5,723 nucleotides of DNA from Methanomassiliicoccaceae archaeon (GCA_009776695.1 WRNI01000072.1:1-5723); one strand, 5' to 3'; numbered from the stretch's first letter, positions 1 to 5,723 are shown. Notes: generated by a model from the letters alone, not told the origin. Numbers and translations are program-made.

Positions 1-557
1 TGGTCGCCGCAGCGGGTCTGATGGCGGTCAGCGTGATAGACACCGGCGGCAGTGACGGCAACGGTGCCGCGGATGAGTATCTCGTGATATACGAGGACGA
101 CAGCATAAGAGTGGAATATCTCGGCGGCAATACGTACAGATTCACGGCGCACGGCCCCCAGGACGCCGACGGCGATCTTCCTGCGGCAGAAATGCCCTTG
201 GAAGCGAATTATATGGATGACATATCTCCTGAAGATACGGACGATACGATCGTCGAACGCATCGTCGGCTGGTACATCGCCGGCGACCTGTATTACGGAA
301 CAGTTGTCATACACACGTTCAGCGAAAGAGAACTCAACGGCGGGAACCTCATCAGGGACGCCGATATGGCGGTTCTCGGTGACATCGGAGATGACGCGGC
401 GGAAGATGACGCCGAAGGTGACGCTGAAGCGGACGCTGAGGAAGATGATGACGGCGTGTCAATATACTTCAGCCACACGTTCTACATGTACGGTTACGTT
501 CTGCATATAGGCACGAACACCGTCGAGAAACTGGACCTCCTGCAGCTTCTGCAGTGA
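1..557 (+). CDS. Acidic, probably surface-exposed protein of unknown function (5'-truncated by window edge)
   Basis: The frame is open from the left edge, so the gene almost certainly begins upstream. Residues before the internal Met at 21 read VAAAGL and run into MAVSVIDTGG, a small hydrophobic stretch like the end of a signal peptide or membrane anchor. The rest is very rich in Asp and Glu and poor in Lys, Arg and Cys. A low-complexity acidic tract (DDAAEDDAEGDAEADAEEDDD) lies at nt 390-452, followed by an aromatic segment (SIYFSHTFYMYGYVLHIG) that looks like beta strands, and a Leu-rich end. I recognise no family. Inference: an exported or membrane-anchored protein with an acidic extracellular domain, a common type in archaea. 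It ends in TGA and is convergent with the phosphoglycerate-mutase-like gene. The reading frame is convincing; the function is unknown and the true start is not visible. Confidence 0.7.
   Translation, partial: VAAAGLMAVSVIDTGGSDGNGAADEYLVIYEDDSIRVEYLGGNTYRFTAHGPQDADGDLPAAEMPLEANYMDDISPEDTDDTIVERIVGWYIAGDLYYGTVVIHTFSERELNGGNLIRDADMAVLGDIGDDAAEDDAEGDAEADAEEDDDGVSIYFSHTFYMYGYVLHIGTNTVEKLDLLQLLQ
408..443 (+). repeat. Three imperfect 12-nt tandem units coding an Asp-Ala-Glu-X repeat
   Basis: Units gacgccgaaggt, gacgctgaagcg and gacgctgaggaa follow one another in frame and encode DAEG, DAEA and DAEE. A looser relative (gacgcggcggaagat) precedes them at 393-407. The units differ mostly at third codon positions and at the fourth residue, which suggests an old expansion of an acidic linker or slippage followed by drift. 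Confidence 0.6.
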
Positions 558-568
558 CCGTAAAACAT

Positions 569-600
569 CCGGGGCCTTGCCCCGGCCTTAATTCTATTTT
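569..600. terminator. Hairpin plus T-rich tail between convergent genes
   Basis: CCGGGGC (569-575), a CTT loop and GCCCCGG (579-585) form a perfect 7-bp stem. On the plus strand it is followed by the T-rich stretch ttaattctatttt, 12 nt after the TGA of the acidic-protein gene. On the minus strand it lies about 31 nt past the TAA of the mutase-like gene and is followed by a short T-run (gttttac). The position between two convergent stops fits a shared terminator. Archaeal termination depends mainly on T-tracts, so the hairpin itself may be incidental. Confidence 0.5.
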
Positions 601-616
601 CTGCCTGCATTTCCAT

Positions 617-1627
617 TTACAATATGTTTTGCCGGTCTTCCATTATCCTTGGTATAACGTTCTTCAGCGCAACATTCTCGCCGTCAGCGACGGAGGTGCG
701 GAACGAGGTCCAGAACGGAACTTTCACGGGAAGGTGCTCGCCTGTGATCGACGATGTTCCGTGATCGACGAAGTACACAATCCGTTCTGTGTCTGAAAAA
801 TACTTTTCCATCATCACGTCGATGTGCTCCAGTATCCTGACCTTCTTCTGCGGATCTTTCTGATGGCTGTACTCGTCCACCTCGTCCATATGCAGCAGCA
901 CGTTCGAATCATCAAGCGCTTTCACCGCCGCCGGGAATCTGTCATCTATGTTCTTTATCATCTCGTACCCCTGACCGAGCGATGCGGAGATACCAAGCGC
1001 GGTCGGGCTGTCGGATATTGTTACGAGACGGCCCATGCAATCGTACATCTTTTTCTGATCGGTGAAACGTCCGCATCCCCATGGGTATACGGTCAATCCG
1101 TTCATTTCCTTCGCAACGCTGTTCACAATATCGCCGAGCACCCCGGGCACCTCCTTGTAAGGCGCAGGCACCGGAGGCGACGGAAGATCAGGCACATCGT
1201 CGCAGTTCATCGTCAGTATCGCCCGCCCGTTGAGAAAGAACTCTATTTCCGGATCAAGATCGTCAAGCACTCTCAGATGGCGGCGGACGCACGCGGTGAG
1301 CGATTCATGAAGTTCATCCATGTTGTACGCCCATTCCACCATCCCGCTGCGGATATACGCGGGACTTAAACGGTACGCGGTCCTGTTGCCGCTGACGTTC
1401 ATGTTCAGTCCCAATGCTTCAATGACCGCCCTCGGAAGTTCCGGAGGATGGCCGGTAAGGAATTCGTTAAGGAACAGGTGAGTGTAATCACGCCCGGAAG
1501 TGTACGCTTTGTTCTTCGCGGCGGACGCCATGAACGGCATCTCGGCGACGTCCAGCGGCCTCTTTCCGTTGAACGCGGGGATGTCATGGTCCTCTGCGCC
1601 GTCAAGCAGCACAAATAACGTGTGCAT
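617..1627 (-). CDS. Divergent archaeal-type 2,3-bisphosphoglycerate-independent phosphoglycerate mutase-like protein (AP superfamily)
   Basis: 336 aa. The start FVLLDGAEDHDIPAFNGKRP matches the opening of archaeal ApgM-type mutases, which interconvert 3- and 2-phosphoglycerate with two divalent metals. Metal-ligand positions I can place are D9, D251 and H255 (DEVDEYSH), D288 and H289 (FVDHG), and H298 before VPFW. PRAVIEALG at 65-73 also matches the family. Two changes stand out. In the segment that normally reads G-S/T-D/E-x-A-H, here GRDYTH (45-50), the nucleophile position is R46. The Lys normally found in H-x-K-x-x-D is D248. The protein is about 60-100 residues shorter than the usual 400-430. 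The ATG shares one base with the TAA of hypF, so translation is probably coupled. It may be a mutase paralogue with altered chemistry, a non-catalytic metal or phosphate binder, or a different phosphotransferase. The family is fairly certain; mutase activity is doubtful, so I give no gene symbol. Confidence 0.8.
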   Translation of the reverse strand: MHTLFVLLDGAEDHDIPAFNGKRPLDVAEMPFMASAAKNKAYTSGRDYTHLFLNEFLTGHPPELPRAVIEALGLNMNVSGNRTAYRLSPAYIRSGMVEWAYNMDELHESLTACVRRHLRVLDDLDPEIEFFLNGRAILTMNCDDVPDLPSPPVPAPYKEVPGVLGDIVNSVAKEMNGLTVYPWGCGRFTDQKKMYDCMGRLVTISDSPTALGISASLGQGYEMIKNIDDRFPAAVKALDDSNVLLHMDEVDEYSHQKDPQKKVRILEHIDVMMEKYFSDTERIVYFVDHGTSSITGEHLPVKVPFWTSFRTSVADGENVALKNVIPRIMEDRQNIL

Positions 1628-3792
1628 TATGACAGCCTCCTCATGCCGATCGCTGCCTGTCCCGCAGAGATCCCGCCGTCGCCGTTGGGTATTCGTGAAT
1701 GATGCATCACATTCATCCCTCTCTTTTTTGCTTCGTCATCTATCATATCGCATATCGGCCCGTTGTATGAGACGCCGCCGGACACGCCTATTTCGTCAAG
1801 GCCCTTTGACATCGCCGCGTCGCACGCGGTGTTGACCATCTCGTTGACGACCGTCCTGACAACAGAGTATGCGATGTCCTCTCTTTTTTCTTTTCCGCTG
1901 AAAAGCGTGAACAGCGGTGCCGTGATTATCTCGCTGCCGATAATTTCTGTTTCGTACCCTTCAAGCATCCTCCCGCGTGCGAGCAGAGGTTCCGTCTTCA
2001 TCGCCGGTTCGCCGTCGTATGTGCGTTCTTTGCACACGTTCAGCGTAAATGCGAGCGCATCCAGCAGACGGCCGAGGGACGATGTCATCACACTCTTCTT
2101 CATTAATTTATCAAGTACTTGTGTGCTGTCATCGTCGAACAGTTCCGATCCGGTGCCGTTCATACGGTCTATCGCAAATTTAAGCCGCCTCAGATCGTAC
2201 AGCGCCTTTTCCGAGCCGAGAAGAGGAATGTACTGAAGGTGCGCCAATCGCTCATATGATTCAAAATTGGCGTACATCACCTCACCGCCCCACGCGTTCC
2301 CGTCATCGCCGTACCCGGTCCCGTCCAATGTCAATATGACGCCTTCATCCTTTCCGTGCTCGGCCAACAACGAAGAACAATGCGCCCAGTGATGCTGCAC
2401 CTCCATTATTTCCGCTTCCGTTTCTTCGGATATCCTCTTCGCAAATCTTCGGTTGCCGTATCCGGGATGCAGGTCGACGGCAACGATTTCGGGAGTGACG
2501 TCAAGCATTTCCATCAGCGACCTTGACGCACTTTCCAGGTATTCGGCCACGCCTTCGGAATCATGGTCGCCGATGTACTGCGTCTGATGTATCCGTCCGT
2601 TGCATGCGACAGATGCGACAATATTCTCCTGCGCCCCCAGCGCAAGAACGTTACCTTTGCCGAATGCGTCGATGTGCGAAGGCGTATATCCTCTGGACCG
2701 CCGTATGAATGACATTCTCTCACCGCGCATGCGGATGACCGTGTCATCGGCGCGGTTCATTATGCGCTGATCATGAAGCAGATACGCATCCGCGTTCATT
2801 TTAAGAATATCATTATCGCTGATGATCATAGGTTCGCCGGGGATGTTCGCAGAGGTCATTATCATCGCGTCCGTTCCCATCGAATCGAAGAGAAGGTGAT
2901 GGGCGCCCGTATACGGTAAAAATATGCCGACGCTGTCCAGACCCGGCGATATCTGTTCCGTCACGTCGTTCCTTTTCTTCTTCATCAGGACGATCGGCCT
3001 GTAACGCGAAGAGACCTCTTTCAACTCATGTTCGGCGGGTTCCGCATATTTGTGTATCGTCTCAGCGTCCTTCAGCATCACGGCGAAAGGTTTCTGCGAA
3101 CGGCCGTACCATTTTCTTACCGCGTTCACGTTATCGATGCGCGAGCATATGTGCATCCCGCCGATGCCCTTCATGATGCCTATCTTGTAAGAATCGATCA
3201 TCTTTCCGAACCCGGCGATCGGATCGCCGGCGATGACGTTCCCCGAACCGCCGTATAACGAGTACGAAGGACCGCAGTTACCGCAGCAGACGGTCTGATG
3301 ATGGAACCGCCTGTCCTCCGGGGAGGCGTATTCCTTTGAGCATTCGGCGCACATCCCGAAATCGGACATCGTTGTGTTCGCGCGGTCGTACGGCAGCGAT
3401 GAGAGAAGCGTGAAACGCGGTCCGCATTCCGTGCACGATGTGAACGGATAACCTTTCCTTCTTCCTTTTCTGATATCTTCGAGGCATCGGCCGCATATCG
3501 CGGTGTCCGACGGTATGCTCACACCTGATCCGTGATTTTCCGACGGCGATATGAAAAAGCCGTTCCGTTCGCCTTCGTATATCACATTCTCGACGGTAAC
3601 CTCCTCTATCACGGACAGCGCTGGAAGAGCGGGATACAGCGAGCTCAGAAGAAGGTCGCCGTTGTCAACATCTATCACCACGTCCGGACCGTCGTTCCAT
3701 ACGCGCCCGCTGAGCCTGAGCATCGTTGCCGTTCTTTGTATCATGGGTCTGAAACCGACACCCTGGACAACGCCGCGTATGATGATCCGCAT
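1627..3792 (-). CDS. hypF: Carbamoyltransferase HypF, [NiFe]-hydrogenase maturation
   Basis: 721 aa, near the usual 740-770. HypF uses carbamoyl phosphate and ATP to make carbamoyl-adenylate and transfers the carbamoyl group to the C-terminal Cys of HypE, the source of the CN ligands of the NiFe site; it acts in the cytoplasm. All domains are present in order. Residues 1-75 are acylphosphatase-like (VQGVGFRP with R15, and N33). Residues 100-173 hold two zinc fingers with pairs C100/C103, C120/C123, C148/C151 and C170/C173. Residues about 190-370 are YrdC-like (MKGIGGMH, MTSANIPGEP, RRSRGYTP). Residues about 380-720 are Kae1-like (VQHHWAH at 465-471, LDGTGYGDDG at 489, SSLGRLLDA, YDGEPAM, SGGVSYN, NGDGGISAGQAAIG). 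No key residue is missing. C169 next to C170 makes an unusual CC pair in the last finger. It is first of a two-gene unit, divergent from gcvH. A TATA-like box sits about 27 nt upstream of the ATG, so the transcript may be leaderless. Confidence 0.97.
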   Translation of the reverse strand: MRIIIRGVVQGVGFRPMIQRTATMLRLSGRVWNDGPDVVIDVDNGDLLLSSLYPALPALSVIEEVTVENVIYEGERNGFFISPSENHGSGVSIPSDTAICGRCLEDIRKGRRKGYPFTSCTECGPRFTLLSSLPYDRANTTMSDFGMCAECSKEYASPEDRRFHHQTVCCGNCGPSYSLYGGSGNVIAGDPIAGFGKMIDSYKIGIMKGIGGMHICSRIDNVNAVRKWYGRSQKPFAVMLKDAETIHKYAEPAEHELKEVSSRYRPIVLMKKKRNDVTEQISPGLDSVGIFLPYTGAHHLLFDSMGTDAMIMTSANIPGEPMIISDNDILKMNADAYLLHDQRIMNRADDTVIRMRGERMSFIRRSRGYTPSHIDAFGKGNVLALGAQENIVASVACNGRIHQTQYIGDHDSEGVAEYLESASRSLMEMLDVTPEIVAVDLHPGYGNRRFAKRISEETEAEIMEVQHHWAHCSSLLAEHGKDEGVILTLDGTGYGDDGNAWGGEVMYANFESYERLAHLQYIPLLGSEKALYDLRRLKFAIDRMNGTGSELFDDDSTQVLDKLMKKSVMTSSLGRLLDALAFTLNVCKERTYDGEPAMKTEPLLARGRMLEGYETEIIGSEIITAPLFTLFSGKEKREDIAYSVVRTVVNEMVNTACDAAMSKGLDEIGVSGGVSYNGPICDMIDDEAKKRGMNVMHHSRIPNGDGGISAGQAAIGMRRLS

Positions 3793-3813
3793 CGTCCTCG
3801 GATGTACGTCTGA

Positions 3814-3828
3814 CGTTTAATCTTTTCA
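3814..3828 (-). promoter_or_regulatory. Putative archaeal promoter of hypF (A-rich BRE-like plus TATA-like element)
   Basis: On the minus strand the sequence reads GAAAAGATTAAACG. The ATTAAA core (3816-3821) is centred about 27 nt before the hypF ATG, and the preceding GAAAAG resembles a BRE. The spacing puts the transcription start at or next to the ATG, so a leaderless mRNA is likely. A GAGG three bases before the ATG could alternatively be a closely spaced Shine-Dalgarno. Prediction from spacing and composition only. Confidence 0.5.
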
Positions 3829-3836
3829 TGAGCGTC

Positions 3837-3903
3837 ACCGTCACAACGGGCAGCGGAAAGCACGGGAGCCAGTTCTTACAGCGAGGGCATTAATCGTGAC
3901 GGT
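3837..3903. repeat. 8-bp inverted repeat ACCGTCAC / GTGACGGT in the divergent promoter region
   Basis: ACCGTCAC (3837-3844) and its exact reverse complement GTGACGGT (3896-3903) are 51 nt apart. One arm lies just upstream of the hypF promoter and the other abuts the gcvH TATA-like box. The left arm is also part of a short direct repeat, GTCACCGTCAC. The symmetry would suit operator half-sites for a regulator, but an 8-bp match in about 190 nt is only weakly significant. Confidence 0.3.
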
Positions 3904-3911
3904 TAAATATC
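3901..3911 (+). promoter_or_regulatory. Putative TATA box for gcvH
   Basis: TTAAATAT at 3903-3910 is close to the archaeal TATA consensus. A start site about 25 nt downstream would fall near 3930-3935. This argues against translation from the ATG at 3912 and leaves a leader of about 50 nt before the first plausible gcvH start. A weaker AT-rich patch at 3934-3942 (acataattt) is an alternative. Confidence 0.45.
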
Positions 3912-3980
3912 ATGTTCCCTATCTCGGCTAACAACATAATTTCTGCGGATACGCACCGCAGATGCTGTGTTCATATCGGT

Positions 3981-4379
3981 ATGGAAAGTGAAATGATGAC
4001 AGAGGTACGCAACGGTCTGCTGTATACGAAGACGCACGAATGGGTCCAAAGGATGGATGACGGTACCGCTGTCATTGGAATAACCGATCATGCGCAGCAT
4101 GAAGCGGGTGACATCGTCTTCGCGGAAGTTCCCGCTGAAGGCACTGAGGTCAATGCAGGCGAGGAGTTCGGGGCGCTTGAGAGTGTCAAAACGGTGGAAC
4201 CGTTATATTCACCGGTATCAGGGAAGATCATACGGTCCAATAAGGCGCTTGAGAATTCTCCGGAGACGATAAACACGTCGCCTTACGACGACGGGTGGCT
4301 CGTTGTTATAAAATTAAAGGACGCGGGCGAGCTGGACGGCATGATGAGCGCGTCCGCGTACAGTTCGTTAATAAATTAG
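3981..4379 (+). CDS. gcvH: Glycine cleavage system H protein (lipoyl carrier)
   Basis: 132 aa from the ATG at 3981, close to the normal 125-135. H protein carries lipoate on a lysine and shuttles the aminomethyl group between the P, T and L proteins of glycine cleavage. The sequence shows YTKTHEWV (15-22), IGITDHAQHEAGDIVFAEVP, the lipoylation segment ESVKTVEPLYSPVSG with K70, and the end motif INTSPYDDGWLVVIK. An upstream ATG at 3912 would add a non-homologous leader and sits only 2 nt past the TATA-like box, so I reject it. ATGs at 3993 and 3996 are also possible; ggaaagtg at 3983-3990 could be a weak Shine-Dalgarno for 3996. No gcvP, gcvT, lpd or lipoate-attachment gene is nearby, so its partners are elsewhere or it serves as a lipoyl carrier in another role. 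It stops with TAG, the only amber stop among the genes here, and its 3' end overlaps the opposing phosphorylase gene by 4 nt. Confidence 0.95.
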   Translation: MESEMMTEVRNGLLYTKTHEWVQRMDDGTAVIGITDHAQHEAGDIVFAEVPAEGTEVNAGEEFGALESVKTVEPLYSPVSGKIIRSNKALENSPETINTSPYDDGWLVVIKLKDAGELDGMMSASAYSSLIN

Positions 4380-5152
4380 ACGCCGGCGTCCTTCGGAGCG
4401 TCGGCGCAATTGCATTTTCTCACGGAACCGATGCGCGGTAATCCTTTCTCTAAAAGCTTTGTTATTTTTGAAAGGCATTCGCTCATTGTCCTTAAGATCA
4501 TCCGGATATCGACGGGCTCGTCCTTCCATACATCGTAATCCGTTACCGTCGCCAAACTGCAGTAGCACATTCCGAGTTCCCGGGCAAGCTGGCACTCGGG
4601 AACGACGGTCATTCCTATGATGTCCGCAAAATTTCTGAACATGTTGCTTTCCGCCCTCGTTGAGAATCTGGGGCCTTCGATGCACACGTATGTACCTTTT
4701 TTGTGATAGCGTATCTTCATTTCCTCAGCGGCGCCGGCGAATATTTTTGAAAGTTCCGGACAGAACGGGTCGGCGATGCTTATGTGCACCGTCTGAGAAT
4801 CAAAGAATGTGTAATCGCGCTTTTTGGTCATGTCAATGAACTGATCGACTATCACAAGATCGCCTGGCTGATACTCTTCTTTCAGGGAACCGACGGCGCA
4901 AGGCGATATTACGATCTCGGCGCCGAGGTCCTTCAAAGCTTGTATGTTAGCTTTGTACGGGACCGAAGAAGGAGGGAACTGATGCTTCGTGCCGTGCCTC
5001 GGAATGAATGCGATCTCGACGCCGGCTATCTTTCCTATCGTTATCTCATCGGACGGCCTTCCGTACTTAGTTTTCGGATAAACTTTCTTTACCGTCTCGA
5101 ACGTGTCCGGGTTGTATATCCCCGAGCCGCCAATTATTCCTATCCTTACCAT
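4376..5152 (-). CDS. mtnP: S-methyl-5'-thioadenosine (or thioinosine) phosphorylase family protein
   Basis: 258 aa, typical for the family. It phosphorolyses the glycosidic bond of methylthioadenosine, left over from polyamine and SAM reactions, giving a purine base and methylthioribose-1-phosphate. Motifs: IGIIGGSGIY (4-13, phosphate site), PRHGTKHQFPP (51-61), YKANIQALKDLGA (66-78), AVGSL (86-90), IEGPRFSTRAES (158-169), IGMTVVPECQLARELG (179-194) and TDYDVW (204-209). The Asp pair D205/D207 suits a 6-aminopurine, i.e. adenine. Some methanogens instead deaminate the substrate and use a methylthioinosine phosphorylase of the same family, so specificity is not settled. The C-terminal KCNC (C247, C249) resembles the CXC motif of hyperthermophile homologues, linked there to disulfide stability. 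No Shine-Dalgarno precedes the ATG and a strong TATA-like box sits about 24 nt upstream, so the message is probably leaderless. It is downstream of the PHP gene on the same strand but seems to have its own promoter. Confidence 0.93.
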   Translation of the reverse strand: MVRIGIIGGSGIYNPDTFETVKKVYPKTKYGRPSDEITIGKIAGVEIAFIPRHGTKHQFPPSSVPYKANIQALKDLGAEIVISPCAVGSLKEEYQPGDLVIVDQFIDMTKKRDYTFFDSQTVHISIADPFCPELSKIFAGAAEEMKIRYHKKGTYVCIEGPRFSTRAESNMFRNFADIIGMTVVPECQLARELGMCYCSLATVTDYDVWKDEPVDIRMILRTMSECLSKITKLLEKGLPRIGSVRKCNCADAPKDAGV

Positions 5153-5168
5153 GCATGCTCATATCCGC

Positions 5169-5182
5169 TGAAATATAAAACC
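5169..5182 (-). promoter_or_regulatory. Putative archaeal promoter of the phosphorylase gene
   Basis: Minus-strand TTTTATATTT (5171-5180) is a strong TATA-like box in a GC-rich gap of 62 nt between two genes. Its centre is about 24 nt before the ATG at 5152, which puts transcription start at or within a few bases of the start codon. The T-rich stretch could also help terminate transcripts from the upstream PHP gene. Confidence 0.6.
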
Positions 5183-5214
5183 GTGGCGTTCGCATCCGCG
5201 GCGACGGTCGGGCG

Positions 5215-5723
5215 TCAGAGTTTTCTTACAGCGTCGAGCGGAGTGACGTTTATCGCCTCTTTCGTCTCTTTTTGGGTCATTCCGGCGCCTAAGGCAACTT
5301 TCATCGCGTCCGCTTCGCACATTAGGTCGTGCGGTCCGTGAGCGTCAGAGTTGACGACCATCTTTGCACCTACTTTCCTGGCGACGGTGACAACGTGGCC
5401 GTTCGTCATATTATGGTACGCACGTCCCGTGACCTCTATCAGAATGCCGTTGTCCGACGCGATGCGCATCTCCTTCTCCGTTATAAGGCCGGGGTGAGCC
5501 AGAACGTTCACGTCTGGATTCGACGCGGCAGCGAGGTTCGTTCCTTCTATCACAGGCTCGTTCAGCGTCTCGCCGTGGACGACTATCCACCGCGCCCCCA
5601 GCTCCTTCGCCCTTTTTATGACCCTGTCCATCTGTTTCGGCGGCACGTGGGTGATCTCGACGCCCGGTATCGTCCGTATGTAATCTTCGCCGAGCTCTGC
5701 CGCCTTCAATATGGCGGGAACGA
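5215..5723 (-). CDS. PHP-domain metal-dependent phosphoesterase, archaeal 'histidinol-phosphatase-like' type (N-terminus outside window)
   Basis: The frame is open to the right edge (upstream codons read VPAIL), so the N-terminus, including the expected first H-x-H metal motif, is missing; the TTG at 5709 is an internal Leu codon, not a start. Visible motifs are PGVEITHVPP (Glu and His), VVHGETLNEPV (His), VLAHPGLIT (His) and VVNSDAHGP (Asp and His), which supply the later ligands of the trinuclear PHP metal site. The end is ALGAGMTQKETKEAINVTPLDAVRKL split across the last helix, with the stop TGA. PHP proteins hydrolyse phosphomonoesters such as histidinol phosphate or 3',5'-bisphosphates. 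This archaeal subgroup is usually annotated by domain only, and I cannot name the substrate. No his genes are in view. It lies 62 nt upstream of the phosphorylase gene in the same direction. Confidence 0.88.
   Translation of the reverse strand, partial: VPAILKAAELGEDYIRTIPGVEITHVPPKQMDRVIKRAKELGARWIVVHGETLNEPVIEGTNLAAASNPDVNVLAHPGLITEKEMRIASDNGILIEVTGRAYHNMTNGHVVTVARKVGAKMVVNSDAHGPHDLMCEADAMKVALGAGMTQKETKEAINVTPLDAVRKL

Noticed and set aside
554..796. Small plus-strand open frame after the acidic-protein gene
   Set aside because: It contains the hairpin region and then runs antisense to the C-terminal coding part of the mutase-like gene; there is no ribosome binding site or promoter of its own.
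824..1369. Plus-strand 181-codon open frame
   Set aside because: It lies wholly antisense to the mutase-like gene, which has clear family motifs; its product is Arg/His-rich with no recognisable domain.
1763..2236. Plus-strand 157-codon Ser-rich open frame
   Set aside because: It is antisense to the Kae1-like domain of HypF; the Ser/Leu-rich composition is typical of a shadow frame.
3912..3980. Upstream ATG at 3912 as the gcvH start
   Set aside because: It lies 2 nt after the TATA-like box, before any likely transcription start, and the added 23 residues do not resemble any H-protein N-terminus.
4379..4390. Palindrome GACGCCGGCGTC as a terminator or operator
   Set aside because: As RNA it can form only a 4-bp stem with a CCGG loop and has no T-tract; it lies in the coding end of the phosphorylase gene and may be chance in GC-rich codons.
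4784..5341. Plus-strand 185-codon open frame
   Set aside because: It is antisense to both the phosphorylase and PHP genes and runs across the promoter gap; no domain is seen.
5707..5709. TTG at 5709 as the start of the PHP gene
   Set aside because: The frame stays open to the window edge, and the PHP N-terminal H-x-H region is still missing, so the gene continues outside the window.
1..5723. tRNA, rRNA, CRISPR array, insertion sequence or attachment site
   Set aside because: I saw no cloverleaf-like sequence, regularly spaced direct repeats, transposase motif or terminal inverted repeats with target duplications on either strand.

Overview
The window looks like a stretch of archaeal chromosome, most likely from a methanogen of the Thermoplasmata / Methanomassiliicoccales type. 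The support is indirect. The phosphoglycerate-mutase-like protein and the PHP protein are of archaeal types, and HypF points to [NiFe]-hydrogenase metabolism. AT-rich TATA-like boxes lie about 23-27 nt upstream of two start codons, as expected for leaderless archaeal transcripts. Base composition is moderately GC-rich (estimated by eye). The taxonomic placement is an inference; no rRNA or tRNA lies in the window.

Layout, left to right. (1) The 3' part of a plus-strand gene for an acidic, probably cell-surface protein of unknown function (1-557), cut by the window edge. (2) A short convergent gap with a GC-rich hairpin and a T-rich tail (about 569-600). (3) A minus-strand pair, hypF (1627-3792) followed by a divergent archaeal-type phosphoglycerate-mutase-like gene (617-1627), joined by a one-base stop/start overlap (TAATG). 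(4) A 188-nt divergent promoter region (3793-3980) with a TATA-like element for each direction and an inverted repeat. (5) gcvH on the plus strand (3981-4379), the glycine-cleavage H (lipoyl carrier) protein, which ends in TAG. (6) A minus-strand methylthioadenosine phosphorylase family gene (4376-5152) whose 3' end overlaps that of gcvH by 4 nt. (7) The C-terminal part of a minus-strand PHP-domain metallo-phosphoesterase (5215-5723), cut by the right edge.

Functionally this is mostly housekeeping: hydrogenase cofactor assembly (HypF makes the carbamoyl group that becomes the CN ligands), a lipoyl carrier protein, methylthioadenosine salvage and an orphan PHP phosphoesterase. The most unusual item is the gene translationally coupled to hypF. 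It keeps the metal-ligand skeleton of the alkaline-phosphatase-superfamily mutases, but Arg stands where the catalytic Ser/Thr nucleophile is expected, a usually conserved Lys is Asp, and it is clearly shorter than the family norm. It may be a repurposed or non-mutase member tied to HypF. I see no mobile element, CRISPR array, tRNA or rRNA, and no gene-free stretch longer than 300 bases.
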